Below are positions 1 through 8,425 of a stretch of 64,000 nt of DNA, piece by piece; positions within the stretch are counted from its first letter, which is position 1, and every line of letters starts with the position of its first letter. The notes beneath the pieces are model-generated. The model was not told the origin of the DNA. It saw only the letters and a list, made by a program, of their open reading frames with translations, and made no database searches. Origin of the DNA: CAVYXK01 sp963708245 (lineage in GTDB: Bacteria; Pseudomonadota; Alphaproteobacteria; Acetobacterales; Acetobacteraceae); assembly GCA_963708245.1 (NCBI GenBank), contig OY970201.1, positions 6,014,001 to 6,078,000 of the forward strand, read 5' to 3'. A program made the position numbers and the translations under genes.

Positions 1-2
1 TC

Positions 3-2678
3 ATTCTGCTGCTGCTGCTGGCCAACGCCACCGTCGGCTTCTGGGAAGAGCATCAGGCGGGCAATGCCATCGAGGCGCTTAAGGCCAGGCTGGCGATCAA
101 GGCTCGCGTCAAGCGGGATGGCAAATGGATCACCCCGCCCGCGCGGGAACTGGTGCCAGGCGACGCTATCCGCCTGCGACTGGGCGACATCGTGCCGGCG
201 GACGCGCGTTTGCTGGACGGCGACGAGGTGTCCGTCGATCAGTCCGCGCTTACGGGCGAATCGTTGCCCAAAACATGCAAGTCCGGCGACGCGGTCTTCT
301 CCGGGTCAATCATCCGTCGCGGCGAGATCGACGCGCTGGTCTATGCGACGGGTGGGAAAACCTATTTCGGCAAGACCGCGGAGCTGGTGCAGACCGCGGT
401 TACCGTCAGCCATTTTCAGAAAGCCGTGCTGCGCATCGGCAACTACCTGATCATGCTGGCGGTGGCCATGGTGGCGGTGATCATCGGCATTGGAATCTAT
501 CGCGGTAACCCGATTCTCACGACGTTGCAGTTTGCCCTTGTGCTGACTGTGGCAGCGATCCCCGTCGCAATGCCCACGGTGCTGTCGGTGACGATGGCGG
601 TCGGTGCCCGCTTGCTCGCCAAGAGGCAGGCGATCGTAAGCAAGCTGGTCGCCATCGAGGAACTGGCCGGCGTGGACGTGCTGTGTGCCGACAAGACCGG
701 CACCCTGACGCAGAACAAGCTGACGCTGGGCGATCCGTTCTGCCTGGATAAGATGACCGCCCAACAAGTCATCCTCGCCGGCGCACTGGCCTCGCAGGCG
801 GAGAACGACGACACCATCGATCTCGCTGTCCTGGGCGGCCTGAAGGATAAGGCAGCGCTGAAGCCCTATCAGGTCACGCATTTCCAGCCGTTCGATCCGG
901 TACACAAGCGCACCGAAGCCGCCGTCAAGGGGGCGGACGGAAGTACATTCAAGGTGACGAAGGGGGCGCCGCAGGTCATCCTGGCGCTTTCGGCCAATGC
1001 TGCGGCCGTGAAGGACGCCGTCGACAAGGCCGTCAACGACTTCGCCGCGCGCGGCTATCGTGCCCTCGGTGTGGCCCGGGCCGACGGCGACGGGAAATGG
1101 CAGCTTCTCGGCGTGTTGCCGTTGTTCGATCCTCCGCGTGAGGATGCCAAATCCACCGTCGCGACCGCGGCCCAGATGGGCGTGAAGATCAAGATGGTGA
1201 CTGGCGACGCCCTGGCGATCGCCCGGGAGACCGCCAAGACGTTGGGGATGGGAACGAACATTCTCGACGGTGGCACCCTCGGTGACTCCAAGACCAAGGA
1301 AACCGCGGCGGTAACCAAATCGATCGAGGATGCTGACGGTTTCGCCCAGGTATTTCCCGAGCACAAATTCCACATCGTCGACGTGCTGCAGAAGCACGGT
1401 CACATCGTGGGCATGACGGGCGACGGCGTGAACGACGCCCCCGCACTGAAGAAGGCCGACTGCGGCTTCGCTGTTTCCGGCGCGACGGACGCTGCGCGTG
1501 CCGCGGCCTCCATTGTGCTGGTGGCGCCGGGGCTATCGGTGATTATCGATGCGATCAAGGAGAGCCGGAAGATCTTCCAGCGGATGAACAGCTATGCGAT
1601 GTACCGCATCGCCGAGACGCTGCGCGTACTCCTGTTCATGACACTGGCGATCGTCATCTTCAATTTTTATCCCCTGACGGCGATTATGATCGTGATGCTG
1701 GCGTTACTTAACGACGGCGCGATCCTGTCCATCGCCTACGACAATGTCCTCTACCGGAACCAGCCCGAAGCATGGAACATGCGCGTGGTTCTGGGAATCG
1801 CCACAGTGCTTGGTCTCGTTGGCCCGATCGCCGCGTTTGGGCTGTTTTACCTCGGTGACCGCGTTTTTCACATCGACCGCCCGCAGATCCAGACCATGAT
1901 GTATCTGATGCTGTCGGTGGCTGGACATCTGACAATCTTCCAGACGCGCACGCGCGGCCCATGGTGGTCAATACGCCCGGCGCCGATTCTCTTGCTGGCG
2001 ATAGCCGGAACGCAGGCGGCGGCAACGGTGATCTGTGTTTTCGGGTTCCTTGTGACGCCTCTCTGGTGGGGTTGGGCCGCGATGGTTTGGGGTTACGCTT
2101 TGGTTTGGTTCCTCGTGACAGATCCGGTCAAACTGCTCGCGTATCGGATTCTTGATCCTGCCAAAGCCGGGACCAAGCAGGAAACCAAAATCGAGGCCAA
2201 GCCCGACGCCGAGGCCAAGTCTGAAGCCAAGGCAAAGCCAGAACCCGCCGCCGCCAGGGTCGAAGCGGAGCCCAAGCCTGAAGCCAAGCCCGAGCCCCAG
2301 CCTGCAGCCGAAGCCCAGCCAGAAGCCGAGCCTAAGCCCAAAGCCAAGCCTGAAGCCGAAGCCAAGACGGAGGCCGAAGTCGAGCCCAAGCCTGAAGCCA
2401 AACCCGATCGCGAGCCTGCAGCGGAAGCCCAGCCAGAAGCCGAGCCTAAGTCCGAAGCCAAACCCGACGTCGCGGCACTGCTCAATACGACGTTCGGTGA
2501 GATCCTCGTGGCTGGCCTCGTCAAAGACCCGGAGGATGCCGGGCGTCTCATCGCCCAGGGTATCATCCAGACTGAGGCGCGCATCGCGGCCGAGAACGCG
2601 CCTGAAGCCGAAGCCGAGCCTCAGCCTGAAGCCAAAGCCAAGACGCCGTCCGCTTCGACGCCAAAGGCTGCCGAGTGA
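3..2678 (+). CDS. Plasma-membrane-type H+-transporting P-type ATPase, 5' end cut by window
   Basis: This P-type (type IIIA) ATPase would pump protons out across the inner membrane using ATP. The reading frame is open from base 3, so the N-terminus lies outside the window; 891 residues are visible. The TGES actuator motif is at visible residue 84, the phosphorylated Asp of DKTGTLT at 230 and the hinge GDGVNDAP near 473. Hydrophobic helices follow, with the LNDGAILSIAYDN segment typical of H+-ATPases rather than metal pumps. After the last helix, about 170 residues form a Lys/Pro/Glu/Ala-rich tail with a short predicted ordered insert (AALLNTTFGEILVAGLV). Such a tail is unusual; the family's C-terminus is normally short or autoinhibitory. 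PPK2 follows 47 bases downstream and may be cotranscribed. A second H+-ATPase lies at 10235, without this tail. Confidence 0.93.
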   Translation: MLLLLLANATVGFWEEHQAGNAIEALKARLAIKARVKRDGKWITPPARELVPGDAIRLRLGDIVPADARLLDGDEVSVDQSALTGESLPKTCKSGDAVFSGSIIRRGEIDALVYATGGKTYFGKTAELVQTAVTVSHFQKAVLRIGNYLIMLAVAMVAVIIGIGIYRGNPILTTLQFALVLTVAAIPVAMPTVLSVTMAVGARLLAKRQAIVSKLVAIEELAGVDVLCADKTGTLTQNKLTLGDPFCLDKMTAQQVILAGALASQAENDDTIDLAVLGGLKDKAALKPYQVTHFQPFDPVHKRTEAAVKGADGSTFKVTKGAPQVILALSANAAAVKDAVDKAVNDFAARGYRALGVARADGDGKWQLLGVLPLFDPPREDAKSTVATAAQMGVKIKMVTGDALAIARETAKTLGMGTNILDGGTLGDSKTKETAAVTKSIEDADGFAQVFPEHKFHIVDVLQKHGHIVGMTGDGVNDAPALKKADCGFAVSGATDAARAAASIVLVAPGLSVIIDAIKESRKIFQRMNSYAMYRIAETLRVLLFMTLAIVIFNFYPLTAIMIVMLALLNDGAILSIAYDNVLYRNQPEAWNMRVVLGIATVLGLVGPIAAFGLFYLGDRVFHIDRPQIQTMMYLMLSVAGHLTIFQTRTRGPWWSIRPAPILLLAIAGTQAAATVICVFGFLVTPLWWGWAAMVWGYALVWFLVTDPVKLLAYRILDPAKAGTKQETKIEAKPDAEAKSEAKAKPEPAAARVEAEPKPEAKPEPQPAAEAQPEAEPKPKAKPEAEAKTEAEVEPKPEAKPDREPAAEAQPEAEPKSEAKPDVAALLNTTFGEILVAGLVKDPEDAGRLIAQGIIQTEARIAAENAPEAEAEPQPEAKAKTPSASTPKAAE
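2170..2475 (+). repeat. Coding low-complexity repeat (EAKPEPKP-type) in the ATPase tail
   Basis: The DNA repeats variants of gaagccaagcccgag in register with the frame and encodes alternating EAKP, EPKP and AEAQPEAEP units. The tail is rich in both Lys and Glu and very likely disordered or extended. A second short block of the same composition lies at 2601-2640. Slippage could change its length between strains. Confidence 0.85.
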
Positions 2679-2725
2679 CCTTATGAACCATTCGAACGGG
2701 AAGGTCGCGGCGAGGCTGAACCGAC

Positions 2726-3634
2726 ATGAGCCACGCGGCCAGCACCGCCGCAAGGAAGAAGATGAAAATACATTCGAAGGACTTTCGCGTGCGGGAAGGA
2801 GACGAGGTCGACCTTCAGAAGTGGCCAACCAAGGTCGATCCCGTTTACAAGTCGAAGAAGCAATATCATAAGCTGCTGGAAGAACATGTCGCGCAACTGA
2901 GCGTGCTGCAGCAACTGCACTACGCATCCAACCGCTATGCCGTTCTGCTGATTTTTCAGGGGATGGATGCGGCGGGAAAAGATGGCGCCATCAGGCATGT
3001 GATGTCGGGAGTTAATCCGCAGGGCTGCCAGGTCTTCAGCTTCAAGCATCCCAGCGCCGCCGAGCTGCAACACGATTTTCTCTGGCGCACCACGCGTGAT
3101 CTGCCGGAACGCGGGCGGATCGGCATCTTCAACCGATCCTATTACGAGGAGGTGCTGATCGTCCGCGTGCATCCCGAGATTCTCCGCGGCGAAGGGCTCC
3201 CGGACGCCTTGCTCGATGAAACGGACGTCTGGCGCAGCCGGTATCGTTCGATCGTGGATTTGGAGAGACACCTCCACGCCAACGGAACCCGCATCGTCAA
3301 GTTCTACCTCCACCTCTCGAAGGAGGAGCAGCGAAAGCGTTTCCTCGAGCGCATCGACGAACCGGAAAACAACTGGAAACTCAGCCTTGCGGACATTGAG
3401 GAACGGAAATTCTGGGACAATTATATGAAGGTGTTTGAGGAATGCCTCAGCGCGACCAGCACAAGCGACGTGCCCTGGTATGTTGTTCCTGCCGACGACA
3501 AGGAGAACGCCCGGCTGATCGTATCCCAAATCGTCCTCGATACGCTTGAAGGACTCAACATGGCGTATCCCAAGACGACCACGGAACGCCACGAGGAATT
3601 GCTGTCGATCCGCAAGCAGCTCGAGAAGCAGTAA
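2726..3634 (+). CDS. ppk2: Polyphosphate kinase 2 family protein (PPK2)
   Basis: PPK2 enzymes transfer phosphate between polyphosphate and nucleotides in the cytoplasm (usually making ADP/ATP or GTP from polyP). The 302-residue protein has the Walker A loop GMDAAGKDG at residues 79-87, the Walker B stretch RIGIFNRSYYEEVL near 132-145, and the lid and C-terminal helices of the family (EPENNWKLS, ERKFWDNY). Length matches the one-domain PPK2 class. The ATG at 2726 has GAGG nine bases upstream; an in-frame ATG at 2762 is possible but has poorer spacing. It follows an H+-ATPase by 47 bases, so polyP could buffer ATP for the pump; that link is inference. Preference for AMP, ADP or GDP cannot be read from sequence alone. 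Confidence 0.92.
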   Translation: MSHAASTAARKKMKIHSKDFRVREGDEVDLQKWPTKVDPVYKSKKQYHKLLEEHVAQLSVLQQLHYASNRYAVLLIFQGMDAAGKDGAIRHVMSGVNPQGCQVFSFKHPSAAELQHDFLWRTTRDLPERGRIGIFNRSYYEEVLIVRVHPEILRGEGLPDALLDETDVWRSRYRSIVDLERHLHANGTRIVKFYLHLSKEEQRKRFLERIDEPENNWKLSLADIEERKFWDNYMKVFEECLSATSTSDVPWYVVPADDKENARLIVSQIVLDTLEGLNMAYPKTTTERHEELLSIRKQLEKQ

Positions 3635-3924
3635 ATCGACCCCGCTGACGCAAGACGGCGGATAATTCGCCAGATCAGCGAAAAGCGCGAGCGCATGAAT
3701 ACACTCGCGGCGGCTTGTGTCGCCATTCGCCGACGGGAGGCAAGAAATCCCGGGCGGGCCTCCCGCGATTCGATGACGAGGTGGCGCGACAACCGCACAG
3801 GGCGGCGGATCCGTGGGATAGATGAGCACGCCAAACGCCTAGCCAACGTTCGGCTCGGCGGGTTGATTGTCCGGGACAGACCGCCAACTGCTGGCGCACC
3901 GGCTGACAGCAACTTCCTGGTCAG
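3635..3924. other. Intergenic, no gene seen
   Basis: Between PPK2 and the split repeat that hosts the IS256 element. Open frames here lack ribosome binding sites and resemble nothing I recognise. Confidence 0.6.
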
Positions 3925-3967
3925 CGACGGCGCCCCGGAGCACAGGCACCATCATCCCGGCGGATAG
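3925..3967 (+). repeat. Repeat A, left half (interrupted by IS256 element)
   Basis: This stretch (cgacggcgcc... to ...cggcggatag) matches the left part of an intact copy at 15603-15699. The last eight bases, gcggatag (3960-3967), are the left target-site duplication of the insertion element. Confidence 0.85.
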
Positions 3968-5381
3968 GGTGCCGTCGCAGAAGTGGTTGAAATTCAAGGT
4001 GGTGTAGTCTCCGGCTGAGACAACAAGCCAACTCGGCGGTGAGACGCCGAAGGAGACCACACCATGGACAAGGATAGCAGAAACGCCGCCACCGAGTCGC
4101 GGACCTTCCTCGGCGAGGCGTGGTTCGATCCGATCGAGCTGGGCATCCGGGAGCGCATTCGCGGCTTCATCGAGGTGCTGGTGGATGAGGAGCTGAACGA
4201 CGCGCTGGGCCGTGCACGCTACCAGCGGCCGAGGCAGACAGTGGACGCCGAGCCGGCGGGGGCGAGAGTCGGGTATCGCCACGGTCGGCGGAAACGCCAA
4301 CTGCTCGGCTCATTCGGGCCGGTGACGATCAGCGTGCCGCGAGCGCGGCTGACCTGCGACGATGGCACGAGCCAGGAATGGCACAGCAAGGTGTTGCCAC
4401 GCTATGCGCGAATGACACGGCAGGTCGAGGCGCTGATTGCCGGCGCCTACTTGTCCGGCAGCAACACGCGCCGGGTGCGGCGAGCGTTAGCAGCGCTGTT
4501 CAAAGGTGCAGTTTCGAAAGATACTGTGAGCCGGGTCTGGCGGAAAGTGCAGGCCGCCTGGGAGGCGTGGTGCCGCCGCTCGCTGGCGGAACAGGACGCC
4601 GTGCGGCTGATCCTCGATGGCACGGTGGTACGGGTGCGGCTCGACCGCAAGGCGACGTCGATCTCGCTGCTGGTGGTGCTGGGTATTCGCCGTGATGGCC
4701 AGAAGGTGCTGCTGGCGGTGCGCAACATGGGTGGCGAGAGCGAGGCGGCCTGGCGCAGCCTGCTCGATGATCTGATCTCACGCGGTCTGAAGACCCCCGG
4801 CTTCGTCATCATTGATGGCGCGTCGGGGCTGGAGAAGGCACTCGGTCTAGTGTGGCCGGAGGCTTTGGTGCAGCGCTGCACGGTGCACAAGCATCGCAAC
4901 CTTCTGGCGCACGCTCCTGAGCGGCTGCATGAAGAGATCTCGAGCGACTACAACGGCATGATCTACGCCAAGACAGCGAAGGAGATCGAAGCGCGCCGCA
5001 AGTCGTTCATCCGCAAGTGGCGACTGAAATGCCGCGCCGCGGCGGACAGCCTGGAGGAAGCCGGAGACCGGCTGTTCACCTTCACCCGGTTGCCCGAAAG
5101 CCAGTGGCGATCGGCGCGTACCACCAATGCGATCGAGCGGCTGCACGAGGAGTTCAAGCGCCGCATCAAGACGCAGACCGTCCTTCCATCAGCGGAAACC
5201 GCGGCCATGCTGTTCTGGGCGCTGTTGGCCTCCGGCCAAATCACCATGCGCAAGGTGGACGGATGGCAGACACTCGCCGAGGCGCCTGCTCCTCAATGCA
5301 TTGATCTCGCTGCATAACGCGATAAGCTGAGCCCGCCGGAGACGACGCTACGCAAATTTCCACCAACTCTGCGACACGACC
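3968..5381 (+). mobile_element. IS256-family insertion sequence, complete
   Basis: The element is 1414 bp. Its ends are imperfect inverted repeats: ggtgccgtcgcagaagtgg at the left, and ggtcgtgtcgcagagttgg reading inward from the right. An 8-bp direct duplication, gcggatag, flanks it at 3960-3967 and 5382-5389, the size expected for IS256. It carries one transposase gene. The pre-insertion sequence survives elsewhere in the window (15603-15699), so the boundaries are confirmed by an empty site. Confidence 0.93.
4064..5317 (+). CDS. IS256-family (mutator-type) transposase
   Basis: This 417-residue DDE transposase would catalyse cut-out or copy-out transposition of its element. Recognisable blocks are the N-terminal RARYQRPRQTVD region and GYRHGRRKRQLLGSFGPV, the catalytic-domain segments LILDGTVVRVRLDRKA (first Asp) and GFVIIDGASGLEKAL (second Asp), and the C-terminal RTTNAIERLHEEFKRRIKTQ (Glu) typical of the mutator family. 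Length is normal and no frameshift is seen, so it may be active. The ATG has a GGAG nearby (aaggagaccacaccatg). Confidence 0.95.
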   Translation: MDKDSRNAATESRTFLGEAWFDPIELGIRERIRGFIEVLVDEELNDALGRARYQRPRQTVDAEPAGARVGYRHGRRKRQLLGSFGPVTISVPRARLTCDDGTSQEWHSKVLPRYARMTRQVEALIAGAYLSGSNTRRVRRALAALFKGAVSKDTVSRVWRKVQAAWEAWCRRSLAEQDAVRLILDGTVVRVRLDRKATSISLLVVLGIRRDGQKVLLAVRNMGGESEAAWRSLLDDLISRGLKTPGFVIIDGASGLEKALGLVWPEALVQRCTVHKHRNLLAHAPERLHEEISSDYNGMIYAKTAKEIEARRKSFIRKWRLKCRAAADSLEEAGDRLFTFTRLPESQWRSARTTNAIERLHEEFKRRIKTQTVLPSAETAAMLFWALLASGQITMRKVDGWQTLAEAPAPQCIDLAA

Positions 5382-5440
5382 GCGGATAGCGGGCAGCACT
5401 TGATCGCATGAATTCGAGGTTTCACGCCAATGGTCCGTAG
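5382..5440 (+). repeat. Repeat A, right half
   Basis: This begins with the right target duplication gcggatag and continues cgggcagcacttgatcg to ggtccgtag. It matches the right part of the intact copy at 15603-15699 with about two mismatches. Fragments of a slipin gene follow directly, just as an intact slipin follows the other copy. Confidence 0.85.
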
Positions 5441-5603
5441 GAGTGCCGCGACCACGACGAGTGGGAGTATGACATACAGAGTTGAGAAGAACATGACGCT
5501 TCGCCTTCCACAACCGTTCTGATCAAGGCGACCTTGAAGATCCTGCGCGAATATGAGCGAGCCGTTGTGTTTACCCTGGGGCGTTTTGAGAAGGTCAAAG
5601 GGG
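5441..5603. pseudogene. Slipin gene relic with inverted 5' end
   Basis: Bases 5441-5508, read on the minus strand, reproduce the start of the intact slipin at 15941 (atgttcttctcaactctgt..., about 90% identical over 68 bases). From about 5518 the plus strand continues the same gene (ttctgatcaaggcgacc to gagaaggtcaaagggg), matching 15996-16082. The first 68 bases have therefore been flipped in place and everything beyond codon 47 is lost. It cannot make a protein. Confidence 0.88.
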
Positions 5604-6294
5604 ACGAAGGTGTGGCGCTCCCAGCTCCCGCTGTATCTGTCCGCCGCCGACCTGCCGCCGCCACCGGCGCAGGTGGGTGATGGCACCGAACTACGGCCGG
5701 GCGGCAAGGAGGCGAGGGCGTTCGACGCTTCTTATGCCCGGCCGCTTGGCGTGCGCTGGCCGATCGGCTATGGCAAGAGCGGCTGGTCGCGGTGGAACGC
5801 GACGAGTAGAGCATTCCGATGACTACCATCACGAAATCGCCCCGCTTCCGGGAGGTGGCGCCGAAGATGCGGCCGCAAGACCCGACTTTTGACGGCCAGG
5901 GCTGGGTTATGGCTGGTGGGTGTTGCGTCGGTAAGAACATCTGGCAGTGCTGGAGATGCCGACCACGCTGTCCGAGGTCGAGGGCGACGGCGCGCCTCAA
6001 CTCCCTCCACACCAGATCCGTCCGGGTATCGGTCAGCAGAATCGCCCTTTGCTCGGGAGTAGGGCGGAAATCCAGTTCCATCCGCCGCACGGTTTCTATG
6101 ATCCACCGGTGCGTGGCAGCGGGCCGGGGCACCCCGTCCTGGTCTGTTAGGTCAGGTGGCATAGGCATCTCGGCAGCTGCCTTCCCCCATAAACCCGAAA
6201 AAATCGCAAGTAGGTAGAATCCGAGGGTGGCGATTAGTCACTCTGCCCCCACATGTCAGGAGGGAAATTCCCACAAGATATTTTGGAGGAAGCT
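5604..6294. other. Rearranged spacer, no supported gene
   Basis: Several overlapping open frames exist, the longest on the minus strand (5422-6168). That frame runs through the inverted slipin piece and has no ribosome binding site or recognisable domain. The stretch RMELDFRPTPEQRAIL within it could be a relic, but I do not recognise it. Confidence 0.5.
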
Positions 6295-6375
6295 ATGAAC
6301 CTCATTCTTATCGTACTCGTGCTCTTTCTGCTCTTCGGAGGGGGCGGCTATTGGGGATATAGGCGGTGGCGATAA
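6295..6375 (+). CDS. Tiny single-span membrane peptide (26 aa), Gly-Gly-Gly-Gly-Tyr type
   Basis: The peptide reads MNLILIVLVLFLLF, then a GGGGY turn and a basic tail YRRWR. It is one hydrophobic helix with positive residues on the far side. A strong ribosome binding site (ggagga, 6285-6290) sits four bases before the ATG. Short peptides of this shape, with a run of glycines after a helix, occur in many alphaproteobacteria and are of unknown role. A similar-size peptide follows at 6533. The frame is too short for standard gene finders. Confidence 0.7.
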   Translation: MNLILIVLVLFLLFGGGGYWGYRRWR

Positions 6376-6412
6376 CAATGACTTGTACTCGCGATAACAA
6401 TGACTTGTACTC
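6369..6412 (+). repeat. 22-bp tandem duplication at the 3' end of the small gene
   Basis: The unit gcgataacaatgacttgtactc is present twice in perfect tandem (6369-6390 and 6391-6412). The first copy contains the stop codon of the 26-residue peptide. Confidence 0.95.
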
Positions 6413-6532
6413 GCTCAGCCTCCGTCGAACCGAGCCAGCCACCACGGAATGACGCCTTAACTTAGTACAGTCGGATACGTAAGGCGCGCGAGCACACCGC
6501 GCGCCATCATCATGGAGTCGGAGTAGAGCAAA

Positions 6533-6616
6533 ATGAACATCTTTACCATCATTGGCATTGTGGTCGTGATACTTTTGGTTGCAGGCTATTTCGGGATCCA
6601 TAGCTTTAACTTTTGA
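6533..6616 (+). CDS. Tiny single-span membrane peptide (27 aa)
   Basis: The frame encodes MNIFTIIGIVVVILLVAGYF followed by GIHSFNF. It is almost wholly one hydrophobic helix. Upstream, catggagtcggagtagagcaaaatg offers a GGAG about 15 bases away, weaker than for the preceding peptide. Size, composition and position after the 26-residue peptide suggest a small stress-type membrane protein; the function is unknown. Confidence 0.5.
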   Translation: MNIFTIIGIVVVILLVAGYFGIHSFNF

Positions 6617-6792
6617 TCTGGCGATCCCGTCTGAAGTCGCGTTCCCGTACGCACCGGCGACACTCCGCGTCGCCCTTAAGGCATCTAATTCCCCCAGATG
6701 ACCAACCCATCCGGCCATCTCGATCCGCCTATGTTGGCAGGCCTCATAGGCCAGTTACCGCTGCACGGCGTCTGACAATCCCAGGTCACTCG

Positions 6793-6848
6793 CTAGTTTG
6801 CAATCGGTGACACGAACGTTCTAGTTTGCAATCGGTGACACGAACGTT
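6793..6848 (+). repeat. 28-bp perfect tandem duplication in a gene-free stretch
   Basis: The unit begins ctagtttgcaatcggtgaca and ends cgaacgtt; copies are 6793-6820 and 6821-6848. The surrounding 6617-6994 has no recognisable gene and is the likely promoter region of the BrkB-family gene at 6995. Confidence 0.95.
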
Positions 6849-6994
6849 GGGTCTGGGCCTTTCGGAGAGCCAGAGGCCGCTATCGCCGAGCGGCTTGCCC
6901 ACGCACGATCGCGCACCCACCCCGATTGTGCTAGACTATCACGCGGCATCGCCGTTGCGATTTAGGATCAAGCTCGAGATCGAGAGAGGGGGCC

Positions 6995-7975
6995 GTGGCA
7001 GATAATTGGACCTCGCGCGATGGCGCGAACCGTGGGCGCAAGGCGAAGCACCCGCATCGCATCCCGGTCGCCGGCTGGAAAGATGTGCTCTGGCGCTCCT
7101 ATCAGGGGGTGAACGAGAAGAACCTGTTTCTCGTGGCGGGCGGCGTGACGTACTATGTGCTGCTGGCGCTGTTTCCGGCGCTCATTGCCTTGGTCTCGCT
7201 CTACGGCTTGGTTTCGTCCCCTGCGCAGGTTGCGCACCAGGTGAACGCAATGTCCGGACTGCTGCCCGGGTCGGCACAGCAGCTCATTGGCGCGGAAATG
7301 CACCAGATCGCCAGCGCGTCCGGGGGCGCGCTGAGCTTCGGCGCGGTGATCGGCGTCCTGTTTGCGCTCTGGACCGCATCGCGCGGGATGAGCGGGCTGA
7401 TGTCGGCGCTCGACATCGCCTATGGCCAGTCAGACCGGCGCAGCTTCGTTCGGTTCAACGTGATCGCCCTGGTGCTAACATTCGGGTTGCTCGTGACCGG
7501 GGTGGTCGCCATCGCCCTGGTTGCGGTCCTGCCAGCATTGGTTACCGCGACGCACACCGGCAGCTTCTTCAAGTGGGTGGTGCTGATCATGCAGTGGCCA
7601 GTGCTGATGGTGTTTTTGATGACGGTGATAGCGGTGCTGTATCGCTACGCTCCCGATCGGGAGGCACCGCAGTGGCAGTGGGCTTCGCCCGGCGCAGCGA
7701 CCGCGACGGTTCTGTGGGTCGTCGGCTCCATCCTGTTCAGCGTCTATGTGACGCATATCGGCGACTACAACGCGACCTACGGAGCACTCGGCGGCATGGT
7801 GGTCCTGCTGACATGGCTCTACCTGCCCGCATTCGTCGTCGTGCTGGGGGCGGAGATCAACGCGGAGATGGAGCGGCAGACGCGGGTCGACACGACGACG
7901 GGGCCTCCCGAACCGATGGGGCGTCGTGGCGCTTTTGCGGCGGACACGCTGGGCCAGTCGTACAACTCCGATTAG
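6995..7975 (+). CDS. YihY/BrkB (UPF0761) family inner-membrane protein
   Basis: This 326-residue integral membrane protein belongs to the family once called ribonuclease BN or virulence factor BrkB; its biochemical role is unsettled. The family signatures are visible: WRSYQGVNEKNLFLVAGGV and YYVLLALFPALIALVSLYGL near the N-terminus, SRGMSGLMSALDIAYG in the middle, and YGALGGMVVLLTWLYLPAFV with GAEINAEMER near the C-terminus. About six hydrophobic segments are apparent. The start is GTG with gagaggggg just upstream. An overlapping plus-strand frame (7006-8037) is arginine-rich and is a shadow. Confidence 0.92.
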   Translation: MADNWTSRDGANRGRKAKHPHRIPVAGWKDVLWRSYQGVNEKNLFLVAGGVTYYVLLALFPALIALVSLYGLVSSPAQVAHQVNAMSGLLPGSAQQLIGAEMHQIASASGGALSFGAVIGVLFALWTASRGMSGLMSALDIAYGQSDRRSFVRFNVIALVLTFGLLVTGVVAIALVAVLPALVTATHTGSFFKWVVLIMQWPVLMVFLMTVIAVLYRYAPDREAPQWQWASPGAATATVLWVVGSILFSVYVTHIGDYNATYGALGGMVVLLTWLYLPAFVVVLGAEINAEMERQTRVDTTTGPPEPMGRRGAFAADTLGQSYNSD

Positions 7976-7998
7976 CCCGCGCCACCTCCAAGGCCAGG

Positions 7999-8070
7999 AA
8001 GAAGCACGCCGGCGGCGGGCGAAAGGCGCAACGCTGAAAGAGCTTGCCAAGAGCTACAACGGGCTGGTGC
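7999..8070 (+). pseudogene. Resolvase/invertase C-terminal relic
   Basis: The translation EARRRRAKGATLKELAKSYN resembles the helix-turn-helix end of serine recombinases (usually ...GATLKELAKSYNVGRATI). It is cut on both sides, running straight into an IS6-type transposase relic. Confidence 0.6.
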
Positions 8071-8074
8071 CACG

Positions 8075-8425
8075 ATGGACTTTCTGCCGACTGCCGAGCG
8101 GGACCGTAAGGCTGCGTTGCGCTGCTTGCCCAAGGCGACCGGCCATCATGGTGCGCCTGAGAAGATCACGATAGACAAGAGCAGCGCCAACACGGCGGCG
8201 ATCGAAAGCTACAATGCCGAGCATGAAGCTGACATTGAAATCTGCCAAGTCAAATACCTTAGCAACATCTTCGGACAGGACCACCGAGCCGTCAAGCGAT
8301 TGGTGCGACCGATGCTGGGGCTCAAAGTCTTCTGATCAGCTACGGTAACCCTTGCAGGGATCGAGATCGTGCACATGATTCCCAAAGGTCGGTTGCTCGC
8401 CGCAGGCAAATTGCGTCCAGCGTAG
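8075..8425 (+). pseudogene. IS6-family transposase relic (3' part, nonsense mutation)
   Basis: The C-terminal third of an IS6/IS26-type DDE transposase is readable: FLPTAERDRKAALRCL, TIDKSSANTAAIESY and NIFGQDHRAVKRLVRPMLG. The frame stops at 8333 (TGA where TGG, the Trp of the FW motif, is expected), then continues in the same frame with TLAGIEIVHMIPKGRL to a natural stop at 8423. The N-terminal two thirds are missing. Confidence 0.85.

Noticed and set aside
306..1403. Long minus-strand open frame antisense to the first H+-ATPase
   Set aside because: It is His/Arg/Gly-rich with no domain or ribosome binding site, and covers conserved codons of the ATPase; a shadow caused by high GC.
5422..6168. 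248-codon minus-strand gene
   Set aside because: It runs through the inverted slipin fragment and the repeat A boundary, has no start signal and no recognisable domain.
6369..6848. CRISPR-like array
   Set aside because: The repeats are immediate tandem copies with no spacers, and no cas gene is present.
7006..8037. 343-codon plus-strand frame overlapping the BrkB-family gene
   Set aside because: The translation is Arg/Ala-rich nonsense in another frame of a clearly conserved membrane protein.
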